From assembly GCF_947488565.1 (NCBI RefSeq), contig NZ_CANKZC010000004.1:62001-126000 (forward strand): DNA of 64,000 nucleotides, read 5' to 3'. This stretch comes from an uncultured Psychrobacter sp. (GTDB lineage Bacteria > Pseudomonadota > Gammaproteobacteria > Pseudomonadales > Moraxellaceae). Shown one piece after another: positions 45,328 through 54,234 of this stretch. Each line of letters starts with the position of its first letter. The first letter of the stretch is position 1. The position numbers and the translations under genes were made by a program. A model generated the notes under the pieces. It was not told where the DNA came from and ran no database searches. It saw only the letters and a list, made by a program, of their open reading frames with translations.

Positions 45328-45657
45328 TTGTCTGAATTAAAGACTGTTGGTCTTTTCTTTTTAACCGCACTTGCAGAGATTGCCGGCTGTTATCTGCCTT
45401 ATTTGTGGTTACGAGAAGGCAGATCGGTTTGGCTTCTTGTCCCTGGGATATTTAGTTTGGCAGCCTTTGTGTGGTTGCTGACGTTGCACCCAACTGCGGT
45501 AGGCCGTGTTTATGCCGCTTACGGCGGGGTGTATGTTTCAGTGGCAATTTTATGGTTGTGGACTGTCAACGGTATTCGTCCAACTACATGGGATATACTA
45601 GGCTCTGCGATTGCATTATTAGGGATGGCGATTATTATGTTCGCCCCGCGTCAGTAG
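45328..45657 (+). CDS. YnfA family small membrane protein
   Basis: A 109-residue inner-membrane protein with four hydrophobic segments, typical of the YnfA/UPF0060 family (related to small multidrug resistance proteins). Motifs are [32 protein letters not shown] and the final [14 protein letters not shown] start at TTG 45328, which follows a CGAGGAG site and gives the family's usual length, rather than the in-frame TTG at 45289. Drug or surfactant export has been suggested for some members; the substrate here is unknown. Confidence 0.88.
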   Translation: MSELKTVGLFFLTALAEIAGCYLPYLWLREGRSVWLLVPGIFSLAAFVWLLTLHPTAVGRVYAAYGGVYVSVAILWLWTVNGIRPTTWDILGSAIALLGMAIIMFAPRQ

Positions 45658-45812
45658 GTGAGGGGTTTTATGAGTAAAGACGTTAATAAGTGCTTACTTA
45701 CGGATACATATTGATTTGCTATAATAAGCAATAAGCCAATGATTAAGTCAGGCAAACTTCTATATTGTTAATATTTAGCACAACAGTGCCTATTGTTTTG
45801 GTCAAAATTATT

Positions 45813-46427
45813 ATGCGTATACGTAAACTATTCAAATTTGAAAACGCTCATATTGTGCGTAACTGTAGCTCTGAGCGCTGCAAGCACTCTATTCATGGTC
45901 ACAGTTATCAGATTGAGCTCATTCTTGAAGCCAAGCGTTTGGATCATGGGCAGATGGTCTATGATTTTGGACTGCTAAAATCTTCCATCAAAGACATTAT
46001 TGATAGTTTTGATCATGCCATTTGTTTTTGGAGCAAAGACGATCCTGAATATATCGCTGCTTGCAAAAAATTCAGCGCACGCTGGATAAGTTTGCCAGTA
46101 TCACCATCTGCAGAGCAGTTTTCGCGCGTTATCTTTTTTTGGGCTGATGAGATTTTAAAACAAACCCAAATGCAAAATGGTGAGGCGGACGTTAAAGTTT
46201 ACTCAGTTATAGCCCATGAGACTGCCACAGGCTATGCGCAATGCTTTGCTGATGATGTAAACAATGAGCAAATGGGTAAGCTTAAGCTAGAGGATTTCGA
46301 GTTTAGTGAGCAAGTAAGCGCTGAGTGGCACGATCCTGAGCTGTATGCCAAATTGATTCGCGGTGAGCGTTTTGTCAATCCGTCGGTCACCATGCAGGTT
46401 CACGAACAACAAACGGGTACAGTCTGA
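45813..46427 (+). CDS. queD: 6-carboxytetrahydropterin synthase family protein
   Basis: A 204-residue member of the 6-pyruvoyltetrahydropterin synthase fold. QueD turns dihydroneopterin triphosphate into 6-carboxytetrahydropterin in the queuosine (modified tRNA base) pathway. The zinc and catalytic residues are in FENAHIVRNC and CKHSIHGHSYQIEL, DFGLLK is conserved, DHAICF provides the next histidine, and HETATGYAQCF is the C-terminal site. It is much longer than the usual 120-residue QueD because of an insertion in the middle and a C-terminal extension, so assignment within the family is cautious. I chose the ATG at 45813 over the in-frame start at 45765. The stop codon overlaps the tsaE start. 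Confidence 0.85.
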   Translation: MRIRKLFKFENAHIVRNCSSERCKHSIHGHSYQIELILEAKRLDHGQMVYDFGLLKSSIKDIIDSFDHAICFWSKDDPEYIAACKKFSARWISLPVSPSAEQFSRVIFFWADEILKQTQMQNGEADVKVYSVIAHETATGYAQCFADDVNNEQMGKLKLEDFEFSEQVSAEWHDPELYAKLIRGERFVNPSVTMQVHEQQTGTV

Positions 46428-46945
46428 TGTCTAACCATAATGATACCTCTTTTACTGATAAACAATTGCGAATACTAACCCTATACTCAGAAGCCGATAC
46501 TGAGCGTTTGGCTGAGCAGCTTGCGGATTTACTACCCTCAGGTAGTATCTGGTTGGCGGGCGATTTGGGCGCAGGCAAGACCACATTGACACGCTATTGG
46601 TTGCAAGCATTAGGACATAAGGGCGCAGTAAAAAGCCCGACGTATACTTTAGTTGAGCCTTATAGTATTGAGCAGGGTGACGGTACGACTAAGCCGGTCT
46701 ACCATACTGATTTATACCGTATACAAGATCCTGAAGAGTTGTCTCTTATTGGTTTTGATGAGTATCTTGAGGACAAAAATGCGCTAGTAATCATCGAATG
46801 GCCAAGTCGCGCTGATAATTATTTACCACCGCCTACGTTGTTTATTGACATTACTCAAAGCGTTGATGAGACCCGTCAAGTTGAGATACGATTATCAAAG
46901 GTAGGGCAAGCGCAAGGGCTAGATTTGTCATTACTAAAAGTTTAG
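46427..46945 (+). CDS. tsaE: tRNA threonylcarbamoyladenosine biosynthesis ATPase TsaE
   Basis: A 172-residue P-loop ATPase that, with TsaB and TsaD, makes the t6A modification on ANN-decoding tRNAs. The Walker A motif is GDLGAGKTTLTR near residue 45, followed by VKSPTYTLVEPY, HTDLYRIQDPEEL and VIIEWPSRADNYLP, all typical. The start codon overlaps the queD stop (ATGA). It is followed 44 bases later by mutL, and then miaA and hfq, the conserved gammaproteobacterial order. Confidence 0.95.
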   Translation: MSNHNDTSFTDKQLRILTLYSEADTERLAEQLADLLPSGSIWLAGDLGAGKTTLTRYWLQALGHKGAVKSPTYTLVEPYSIEQGDGTTKPVYHTDLYRIQDPEELSLIGFDEYLEDKNALVIIEWPSRADNYLPPPTLFIDITQSVDETRQVEIRLSKVGQAQGLDLSLLKV

Positions 46946-46989
46946 TTTGATAAAGTATGTTTGCGATCCATAAAATATGATATTCATTA

Positions 46990-48777
46990 ATGCCAGATAA
47001 TTATCCTAATACACGTATCAAAAAACTATCGCCATTGCTCATCAACCAATTGGCAGCGGGTGAGGTCGTAACACGTCCAGCAGCAGTGGTCAAAGAATTA
47101 CTAGAAAATGCAATTGATGCTGGTGCCTACCATATTGAAGTACATATTACTCAAGGTGGTATGGGTATGATAGAGGTGATGGATGATGGCGTTGGCATTC
47201 ATCCTGATGATATGGTCATGGCCATTACTCGTCATGCGACCAGTAAAGTTGCGGATGTGGCTAATTTGCATGGTATTACGACGTTGGGCTTTCGCGGGGA
47301 GGCGTTGGCTGCGACAGCAGCTGTTTCTCGTATGACTTTAACCAGCAGTCATGATGATAGCGGTATTGGCCGACAGCTACAGGTTGCAGGCGTATTAGAA
47401 GACATTCCAAAACTGATACCAATCGTACATAAACGCGGGACGACGGTCACTGTCAAAGACATATACTTTAATGTACCAGCACGCCGTGGTAATCTGAAGT
47501 CTATTGCAACTGAGTTTGGTCATATTGAGACGATTGTGCGTGAAGTCGCTTTGGCACGTGCTGATGTAGCGCTCACATTATTTCATGATAATAAGAAGCG
47601 ACTGTCGCTGTCTGCAAAGTCTATTAATAGCAGTAATGAGAATCCTAATCGTCTGCCATTATCACGCCTTGAACAAGCAACAGGGGCGTTATTAACGCCT
47701 AATGCGCTAGAAGTAGTGGTCGATTTATCCAGTCTAGTGCAGCAGCCTATGGGGCCTATTGATAACAATTACTCAGGTCAGCAGGCAAGTATTAGTGGTT
47801 GGTTATGGCCTAGTACTGATTCGCAGGATACCTTGCCAAAACTACTATATGTAAATGGACGTTTGGTAAAAGAGCCAATCGTTAATAATCAGTTACGTCA
47901 ACTTGCGCACAAAGCGGGCGCTATTAGTGTCGGTTACGCGCTTTATTTTGATTTGCCAATTCAGTGGCTCAATGTCAATGTCCATCCATCTAAACAGCGT
48001 ATCAAAATCAGTCCACTTAATAATATCATGGCACATTTAAGCCATGCGGTTCGTTTGAAGCTAAAAACTGTTATCACAACGCAAACAATGGAGCCAGCTG
48101 ACAGTTATGAGAAGCGAGCGCCAGAAACGAAAACTGCGATAACTAAATCACTTGATGATTTGTCATTTAACCCCTCTGCTACCAACGATTTAGAACAAAG
48201 CAGGCAAGTACAAGCGCCTAAACAACCGTACCAGACATCAAAAAGTAAGCCGTTTTCTATTTGTAGACCAGACTCTCATACAAAAAAGTCTTACATTGAT
48301 GAGCATTCAGAGTCGCGTATCAATGCTTTAAATATGTCTTTAGATGATAGTGTTAAGCACTTAACTGGCTCAAATATAGCAACCAAATCTCTACCAGTTT
48401 GCTTAGACATTATTCATCGTGTGGATAGTGGGATAAGTAAGTTTTCAGACATTGAAGCCATCAATAATAAGTCGCTGCCTTGGCTATTATTTTATAATAA
48501 AAGCCAGTGTCTGTTAATCAGTGCAGAGGATTGGCAATCAAAGATGCGAGTATTGTTTGAGTCACATATACTGGATAATGAGGCTTTTAAAAGAAGGCAG
48601 TTGCCGGATAGTCCAATATATATTAACCAACAGCTTGCAACTATAAGCACTCAGATGTCTGCGCAAGATTTGGTGGTTTTTATAGCAGATATGGAAGAAA
48701 TACTGGTGGATGAGGCAATCATAAATATTGACCGCGATCAGTTGGTTTCGATCATGTTGTCATCTTTAACTGGATAA
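46990..48777 (+). CDS. mutL: DNA mismatch repair protein MutL
   Basis: A 595-residue mismatch-repair ATPase that links MutS recognition to strand removal. The GHKL N-terminal domain (residues 1-330) is intact: ELLENAIDAGA, MDDGVGIHPDDM, TLGFRGEALAA and the transducer ending NVNVHPSKQRIKI. A polar linker follows (about residues 380-470). The C-terminal dimerisation domain is hard to recognise: I do not find the DQHAxxER-type segment common in MutL proteins, and the end is short. Its start is 44 bases after tsaE, and miaA follows. Confidence 0.93.
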   Translation: MPDNYPNTRIKKLSPLLINQLAAGEVVTRPAAVVKELLENAIDAGAYHIEVHITQGGMGMIEVMDDGVGIHPDDMVMAITRHATSKVADVANLHGITTLGFRGEALAATAAVSRMTLTSSHDDSGIGRQLQVAGVLEDIPKLIPIVHKRGTTVTVKDIYFNVPARRGNLKSIATEFGHIETIVREVALARADVALTLFHDNKKRLSLSAKSINSSNENPNRLPLSRLEQATGALLTPNALEVVVDLSSLVQQPMGPIDNNYSGQQASISGWLWPSTDSQDTLPKLLYVNGRLVKEPIVNNQLRQLAHKAGAISVGYALYFDLPIQWLNVNVHPSKQRIKISPLNNIMAHLSHAVRLKLKTVITTQTMEPADSYEKRAPETKTAITKSLDDLSFNPSATNDLEQSRQVQAPKQPYQTSKSKPFSICRPDSHTKKSYIDEHSESRINALNMSLDDSVKHLTGSNIATKSLPVCLDIIHRVDSGISKFSDIEAINNKSLPWLLFYNKSQCLLISAEDWQSKMRVLFESHILDNEAFKRRQLPDSPIYINQQLATISTQMSAQDLVVFIADMEEILVDEAIINIDRDQLVSIMLSSLTG

Positions 48778-48888
48778 ACCACGCTTCAATTTAATCATAG
48801 CTCCACTCTAATTATAAAAGATAGATAACAGGCGTCTAAACAGTTAGCCTTTAATCTGACTATTTTAATCATCCATAAAGGCAATTCT

Positions 48889-50025
48889 ATGCAACTGTCA
48901 TCTAGTAGCATCTCCCATAAATTGACGGATAATAGCGTGGTTTGCTTAATGGCGCCGACCGCCAGTGGCAAGACTGCATTGGCTTATGAGTTGTATGATA
49001 CTGGTCGTTATGAGCTAATTTCAGTAGACTCAGCGCTCATATATCGTGATATGAACATCGGTACGGCCAAACCTACGGCGATTGAGCTTACACGTTACCC
49101 GCATCATCTAGTCGATATTATCGACCCTATGCAAAGCTATAGCGTCGCTGAATTCGTCAATGATGTCGCTCATTTGATTGATAGCTGTCACAAAAATGGC
49201 AAAATACCGCTGTTGGTCGGTGGCACTATGATGTATTACATGGCGCTACTCGACGGGCTATCTCCAGTACCAGATAGTGAGGACAGCGTTCGCGCTCGTG
49301 TAGAGCAGTGGCGACAGACAGAAGGCTTACAAGCGTTGTTTGACTATCTTAGTAAAGTCGATCCTATTAGTCATCAGCGCCTTCATGCAACTGATACCCA
49401 GCGTATTACGCGAGCCATAGAAGTATATCTACAAACTGACATTGCTATAAGCGACTGGCAATGCAAACCTAAGCAGGCAATAGCAAACAATCCACATCAG
49501 CAGTGGCATGCACTTACAGTAATGCCAGATCGTCCTTGGCTGCATACGCGTATCGAACAGCGTTTAGAGATTATGTGGCGTGAAGGACTGATAGATGAAG
49601 TACTTGGTTTGCTTGAACAATATCCGTTGACACCTAATTTGCCATCTATGCGCTGCGTTGGCTATCGGCAAGTTTTAGAGTACCTGACACATATTAATCA
49701 TCCAGTATTTGAGCAGCCACATCTTGATAAGACGCAGTTTGAAGAGGTTTTTGGTAGATTTGAAGACCCAAGCAAACATAAAATAAAACCACAAAGGGCG
49801 CTGCAATCACAGTCGTCAACCCTTGATAGTCAAACCGAGGCGCTTGCTTGTTATCAAATGCAAAATAAGGCATTATATGCTACAAGACAACTGGCTAAAC
49901 GCCAATATACTTGGCTACGTAAGTTGGCTCAATTATCGAACGTAAATAATGATTTGCATAATAACAACGAAATTGTCATATCATCCTACGAATCTATGAC
50001 GCAAGCTAGAGAATATCTGCTCTGA
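48889..50025 (+). CDS. miaA: tRNA dimethylallyltransferase with insertion
   Basis: A 378-residue enzyme that adds the dimethylallyl group to A37 of tRNAs reading UNN codons. The P-loop APTASGKTALAYEL is near residue 25, followed by SVDSALIYRDMNIGTAKP, PHHLVDIIDP, LLVGGTMMYYMALL and MRCVGYRQVLEYL. An insertion of roughly 55 polar residues (about 285-335) separates this from the final ATRQLAKRQYTWLRKL helix, which makes the protein longer than the usual 310. mutL precedes it and hfq follows after 393 bases. Confidence 0.95.
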   Translation: MQLSSSSISHKLTDNSVVCLMAPTASGKTALAYELYDTGRYELISVDSALIYRDMNIGTAKPTAIELTRYPHHLVDIIDPMQSYSVAEFVNDVAHLIDSCHKNGKIPLLVGGTMMYYMALLDGLSPVPDSEDSVRARVEQWRQTEGLQALFDYLSKVDPISHQRLHATDTQRITRAIEVYLQTDIAISDWQCKPKQAIANNPHQQWHALTVMPDRPWLHTRIEQRLEIMWREGLIDEVLGLLEQYPLTPNLPSMRCVGYRQVLEYLTHINHPVFEQPHLDKTQFEEVFGRFEDPSKHKIKPQRALQSQSSTLDSQTEALACYQMQNKALYATRQLAKRQYTWLRKLAQLSNVNNDLHNNNEIVISSYESMTQAREYLL

Positions 50026-50418
50026 ACGATCATTTGTCATCTATTAATAATGATAGACAAGAAGCTTATGGTATTACGTTCTAACAGGTTTTAATAATCG
50101 TAAAAACAAGTTATAAATATTTGCAGATTATAAGAACGAATCACAATAAGTTTCAAAATTTGGCTGAGACAGCTGTTATAATTTGTTAATCTAACATTTA
50201 CAGTATGCTTTGCCAACTATGATTGTTACTATCGTTATAAGAGCAAATAATCATTTATTTACAATAATATAATAGTTAAACAAAGTATAATTAACAAAGA
50301 AAAATCGGTGCTCATTTAGATACGTTTTATTAGTAAAACTTACTACTGTATCTTTTTCTAACGATTATAATTAAACAAGCACTTATAATATAATTATATA
50401 ATATTCGGGAGAGTTTTT
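50026..50418. other. AT-rich intergenic region upstream of hfq
   Basis: This 393-base region is very AT-rich. It likely contains the hfq promoter; TATAAT at 50286-50291 is one possible -10, without a clear -35. A near-palindromic TATAATATAATTATATAATAT-like run lies just before the GGGAGAG ribosome binding site. No open frame or RNA gene is evident. Confidence 0.4.
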
Positions 50419-50967
50419 ATGTCAAAAGGACAAACATTACAAGATCCGTTCCTAAACTCATTACGTAAAGATCGTATTCCAGTGTCTATTTTTTTGGTAA
50501 ATGGTATTAAATTACAAGGCCAAATTGAATCATTTGACCAATATGTCGTTTTATTAAAGAATACAGTTAGTCAAATGGTTTATAAGCATGCCATCTCAAC
50601 TGTAGTTCCAGCACGTAATCCACGAGGCGCTAGTACTACTGCATCATCAAGTAGTGGTATGCAGACTCAAGGTACTAACGGCTACCAAGGTGGCAGTAGT
50701 AACAGTGGGTTTGAAAGAGGTAGCAATACAGGCGCAGGTGGCGGCTTTGAAGAACGTGGCTTTGCCTCTAATCGTAGTGGTTTTAATCGTGGCGGCTTTG
50801 GTCAAGGACAAGATCGCGGGTTTGAACGTGGTGGTCTAGGTCAAAGTCAAGACCGTAGTTTTGAGCGCGGTGGTTTTGGTCAAGACCGCGGATTTGAGAC
50901 ACCAGCAGAAAACACAGGATTCAACGAAAAGCCCAACAATGATTTTGATGACGATAACAACAACTAA
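50419..50967 (+). CDS. hfq: RNA chaperone Hfq with glycine-rich tail
   Basis: A 182-residue Sm-like RNA chaperone that pairs small RNAs with mRNAs. The Sm core (residues 1-75) is canonical: [35 protein letters not shown] and [13 protein letters not shown]. The rest is a glycine, serine and asparagine-rich tail with imperfect repeats of a [14 protein letters not shown] unit, ending in an acidic segment. Such a long tail is a known feature of Moraxellaceae Hfq. It is followed by a terminator, so it ends the tsaE-mutL-miaA-hfq group. Confidence 0.95.
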   Translation: MSKGQTLQDPFLNSLRKDRIPVSIFLVNGIKLQGQIESFDQYVVLLKNTVSQMVYKHAISTVVPARNPRGASTTASSSSGMQTQGTNGYQGGSSNSGFERGSNTGAGGGFEERGFASNRSGFNRGGFGQGQDRGFERGGLGQSQDRSFERGGFGQDRGFETPAENTGFNEKPNNDFDDDNNN

Positions 50968-51013
50968 TTGATGCTATTTATGAGCGTATATTGTTGAAGT
51001 CTATTTTAATAAA

Positions 51014-51043
51014 AAGATCTGCTATTGAGTGGGTCTTTTTTTT
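51014..51043 (+). terminator. Rho-independent terminator of hfq
   Basis: A 10-bp stem with three G-U pairs (AAGATCTGCT with AGTGGGTCTT) around an ATTG loop, followed by a run of T. It lies 46 bases after the hfq stop. Confidence 0.82.
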
Positions 51044-51251
51044 ATCAACAACTTCACTATTGTAAGACTATTAAGTGTAAGGCTATCAAGCATTTGAACG
51101 GGGCAGCCGATAAGATGTCTGAATATTCTTTAAACAATATAGTTGATATGTTTTTTTAATCAAGATTACATTGTACCGTTCTAAGTCATATTATTAAAAT
51201 GGCTCCTAATATAGTAAAATATATTATTAATGATAATTACCGAGTCAAACC

Positions 51252-52244
51252 ATGAGTAACTGTACAAACAATCTTACTGACGACCAATTTATGACCACTG
51301 CCATTGACGCTATTCAAACTGAGATAGCCGCGTTGGCGTTATTAACTGAACAGATAGACGATAGGTTTGTGCAAGCTTGCAAGATCATTTTGGCCTGCAA
51401 AGGTCGGGTAGTCGTGACTGGTATGGGTAAGTCAGGTCTGATCGGGCGCAAGATAGCAGCGACGTTTGCTTCTACTGGTACGCCAGCATTTTTTATGCAT
51501 CCTGGTGAGGCAGGTCATGGCGACTTAGGAATGCTGGTAAAGGGTGATGTGTTACTGGCTATCTCTAATTCTGGAGAGTCGGATGAAATCAAGACCCTAT
51601 TGCCAGTGGTTAAGCGTTTAGGTATTCCGCTGATAAGTATTAGCCGAGACAAGCGCGGTATGTTGCCACGCGCAGCCGATATTATATTGACCCTTGGCAA
51701 GTCACAAGAAGCTTGCCCGCTTAATCTGGCACCTACTTCTAGTACGACGGCAACTTTAGCGTTAGGAGATGCTTTAGCAGTGGCTTTGGTACATGCGCGT
51801 AATTTTACTTCAGAAGATTTTGCCTTATCGCATCCAGCAGGTGCGCTTGGTCGACAGCTATTAACACGAGTAGAGGATTTGATGCATAGTAATGTAGATA
51901 ATTTGCCGCTTGTTAATCAAAAAGCGCCATTACAAGATGCATTATTTACGATGTCTGCAGGCCGTTTGGGCATGACTGTTGTAATCGACGATGAGCAAAA
52001 AGTTGTCGGTGTGTTCACAGATGGGGATTTGCGCCGTGGTTTGGAAAAACGCATTGATCTTGCAACACCCATACAAGACGTGATGAGCACTAATCCACGC
52101 CAAGTAAGTAAGTCGATGCGTGCATCTGATGCCTTAAGTGTCATGAATGAAAATGCAATCAGTCAACTACTAGTGATAGATGAAAAAGAGCATTTAGAAG
52201 CCATCATTACTGTGCATGATTTGCTACAAGCAGGTGTGAAATAA
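51252..52244 (+). CDS. kdsD: Arabinose-5-phosphate isomerase
   Basis: A 330-residue enzyme that converts ribulose 5-phosphate to arabinose 5-phosphate, the precursor of the LPS sugar Kdo. The N-terminal SIS domain carries VVVTGMGKSGLIGRKIAATF, FMHPGEAGHGDLGML and AISNSGESDEIK; two CBS domains follow (from about residue 215), including FTDGDLRR. It is first in a kdsD-kdsC-lptC-lptA-lptB group, a gene order conserved in gammaproteobacteria that couples Kdo synthesis to LPS export. Confidence 0.95.
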   Translation: MSNCTNNLTDDQFMTTAIDAIQTEIAALALLTEQIDDRFVQACKIILACKGRVVVTGMGKSGLIGRKIAATFASTGTPAFFMHPGEAGHGDLGMLVKGDVLLAISNSGESDEIKTLLPVVKRLGIPLISISRDKRGMLPRAADIILTLGKSQEACPLNLAPTSSTTATLALGDALAVALVHARNFTSEDFALSHPAGALGRQLLTRVEDLMHSNVDNLPLVNQKAPLQDALFTMSAGRLGMTVVIDDEQKVVGVFTDGDLRRGLEKRIDLATPIQDVMSTNPRQVSKSMRASDALSVMNENAISQLLVIDEKEHLEAIITVHDLLQAGVK

Positions 52245-52301
52245 GCGCTTAGACTAAATAGGTTTCACATTTAAACAATAAGACTTTATAAGAGATAAAT
52301 T

Positions 52302-52868
52302 ATGCAAGACTTAATCGAAAGAGCAGGACAGGTCAAAATGTTGGTCTTGGACGTTGATGGTATCTTGTCAAACGGTCAGATTATCTATGATGCTAATGGT
52401 ATTGAGACTAAAGCGTTTTCGGTACAAGATGGGGTCGGTATTAAGTCTTTGGCACGCTATGGTATTTTAACTGCTATTATTACTGGCCGTAGTAGCCCTA
52501 TGGTCAATAAGCGTGCAGCAGAAACTGGCATCGATTATGTGGTGCAAGGTCGTGATGATAAGCTTATCGCTTTGAATGAGCTACTCTCTACCTTAGATCC
52601 AGCGCTCAATATTACGGCTGCCGACTGCGCTTATATGGGTGATGATTTGCCTGATATTAAAGCCATGCAAACCGTCGGCTTTGCAGCGACAGTACCTAAT
52701 GCGCATGCTGAGGTTATCAATCGCAGTGATATGGTAACGACGCGCACTGGCGGGATGGGGGCAGTACGTGAAGTGTGTGACCTGATCTTAAAAGGTCATG
52801 GACAGTATCAAGACTTTATTTCGCACTATACGCTTGATAAAGTACCAGCGCAGGATGATTTATCGTGA
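52302..52868 (+). CDS. kdsC: 3-deoxy-D-manno-octulosonate 8-phosphate phosphatase
   Basis: A 188-residue HAD-family phosphatase that releases phosphate from Kdo 8-phosphate. The HAD motif I is VLDVDGILSNG, motif II lies in AIITGRSSPMV, the conserved lysine is in GRDDKL, and motif III/IV is CAYMGDDLPDIKAM. The C-terminal TRTGGMGAVREVCDLIL tail is characteristic of KdsC. It is 57 bases after kdsD, and its stop codon overlaps the lptC start by 4 bases, indicating co-translation. Confidence 0.96.
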   Translation: MQDLIERAGQVKMLVLDVDGILSNGQIIYDANGIETKAFSVQDGVGIKSLARYGILTAIITGRSSPMVNKRAAETGIDYVVQGRDDKLIALNELLSTLDPALNITAADCAYMGDDLPDIKAMQTVGFAATVPNAHAEVINRSDMVTTRTGGMGAVREVCDLILKGHGQYQDFISHYTLDKVPAQDDLS

Positions 52869-53452
52869 ATACTCGTGTCCTAGTTGTCTTAGCCTTAATT
52901 ATTGCTGGTATTGCTGGTTGGTTCTTTCAACAACAAGGTAAGATCACACCGCCAGTAAACATAGAAGCTTCTGAGGTGGATTATGAAGCGACTGATATAA
53001 AAGCGGTACAAACCAATGAAGAGGGTGAGACCGAATACGAGTTAAATGCCGATTCACTTACGCATAATCCAGTGACCAATCAAGATGAGATGTCGGGTAT
53101 TACCATGAACTGGGAGCCATCTGATGAACAGCGTTATCAAATTCAAGCAGGTAGTGCTACGATCAACCAACAAACAGGAGAGCTGCTTTTGTCTGGTGGT
53201 TTTACCTTAGTTAGTGAAGACAAAGCGAGTGGATCGTCGGATATTGAACCTATTGAAGTCACAGGTCAAACGCTTAAAGGCAATACCAAATCGCGTCAAG
53301 TCTATAGTGATGAGTCCGTCAAAGTCGTGCAGGGTATGAATCGCTTTAAGGCTTCTAGTATGCAGGCCAATCTTGAAACTGGCGAGTATGAGTTTGGACA
53401 AGTGGCTGTGACTTTCACACCTGCTGAGCGTCAGGATCAGGCTTTATTTTAA
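52865..53452 (+). CDS. lptC: LPS export ABC transporter periplasmic protein LptC
   Basis: A 195-residue bitopic protein. One N-terminal membrane segment (about residues 5-24) anchors a periplasmic beta-jellyroll that passes LPS from the LptB2FG pump to LptA. The protein is divergent, as is usual for LptC, but the YELNADSLTHNP and SGGFTLVSED-like strands and its place between kdsC and lptA identify it. Translation begins at GTG 52865, inside the end of kdsC. Confidence 0.88.
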   Translation: MNTRVLVVLALIIAGIAGWFFQQQGKITPPVNIEASEVDYEATDIKAVQTNEEGETEYELNADSLTHNPVTNQDEMSGITMNWEPSDEQRYQIQAGSATINQQTGELLLSGGFTLVSEDKASGSSDIEPIEVTGQTLKGNTKSRQVYSDESVKVVQGMNRFKASSMQANLETGEYEFGQVAVTFTPAERQDQALF

Positions 53453-53631
53453 TGTCTTGTATATTACGTATTATTGTCTTAGATAGTTTAAAATAGTTGG
53501 TAAAGGTAATAGCAGCAGTTGGCTCGCTTATTGCTACTTATCCATTAAATCAATCTAGGTTGCTCGTACTACCCAATAGCTTTTGCTTTTCTACTACTTA
53601 TTACCTTCTTATCATAAAAGAGTAACTGCTT

Positions 53632-54186
53632 ATGAAATCTAACTTCTTGCCTGCTACTAGTCAAAATTATATGTCGCAAATTTTACGCGTATTGCCAATG
53701 GCTATGCTAATAGCATTACCACTATATAGTCATGCATTGCCATCAGATGCCAACCAGCCTATTAAGTTATTAGCAGATAAAGCGACCTATAGCGAGCGTA
53801 CAGGTATCACCAGTTACTCCGGTAATGTCATTATTACCCAAGGCACATTAAAGCTTACCGCTAATGATATTACGGTAAATCTCTCGCAGCAGCGCAGTAT
53901 TAATTCAGCAGTGGCAACCGGACGGCCAGCGACCATGCAACAAGTTATCACTCAAGAAAAAGGCCTAGCAAAAGGTCAAGCAAACAAGATTGATTACAAT
54001 GCAGTGAGCGGTATTATTACTTTAACGGGTAATGCAAAACTGGTGCAAAACGGTGCTAGTTTTGCTGGTAATGTCATCCGTTATAGTCTCAAGGCTGGCG
54101 ATGTTGAAGCGACAGCTGGTGGTAGCCAGCGTGTTGAGTTGGTATTGCCGCCAAATAATAGTACCAACCAAAATAGTATACGCTAA
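53632..54186 (+). CDS. lptA: LPS transport periplasmic protein LptA
   Basis: A 184-residue periplasmic protein that forms the bridge carrying LPS between the two membranes. A signal peptide (cleaved after about HALP) is followed by the beta-jellyroll strands ADKATYSERTGITSYSGNVIITQGTLKLTA in part, and IDYNAVSGIITLTGNAKL. The start at 53632 has an AAAGAG site upstream; an internal ATG 39 bases later is an alternative. It lies 179 bases after lptC and 48 bases before lptB. Confidence 0.93.
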   Translation: MKSNFLPATSQNYMSQILRVLPMAMLIALPLYSHALPSDANQPIKLLADKATYSERTGITSYSGNVIITQGTLKLTANDITVNLSQQRSINSAVATGRPATMQQVITQEKGLAKGQANKIDYNAVSGIITLTGNAKLVQNGASFAGNVIRYSLKAGDVEATAGGSQRVELVLPPNNSTNQNSIR

Positions 54187-54234
54187 AATAATATACCAAA
54201 TAAGCGCTTAAATTTGCCTTAGTACGAGTAACAT

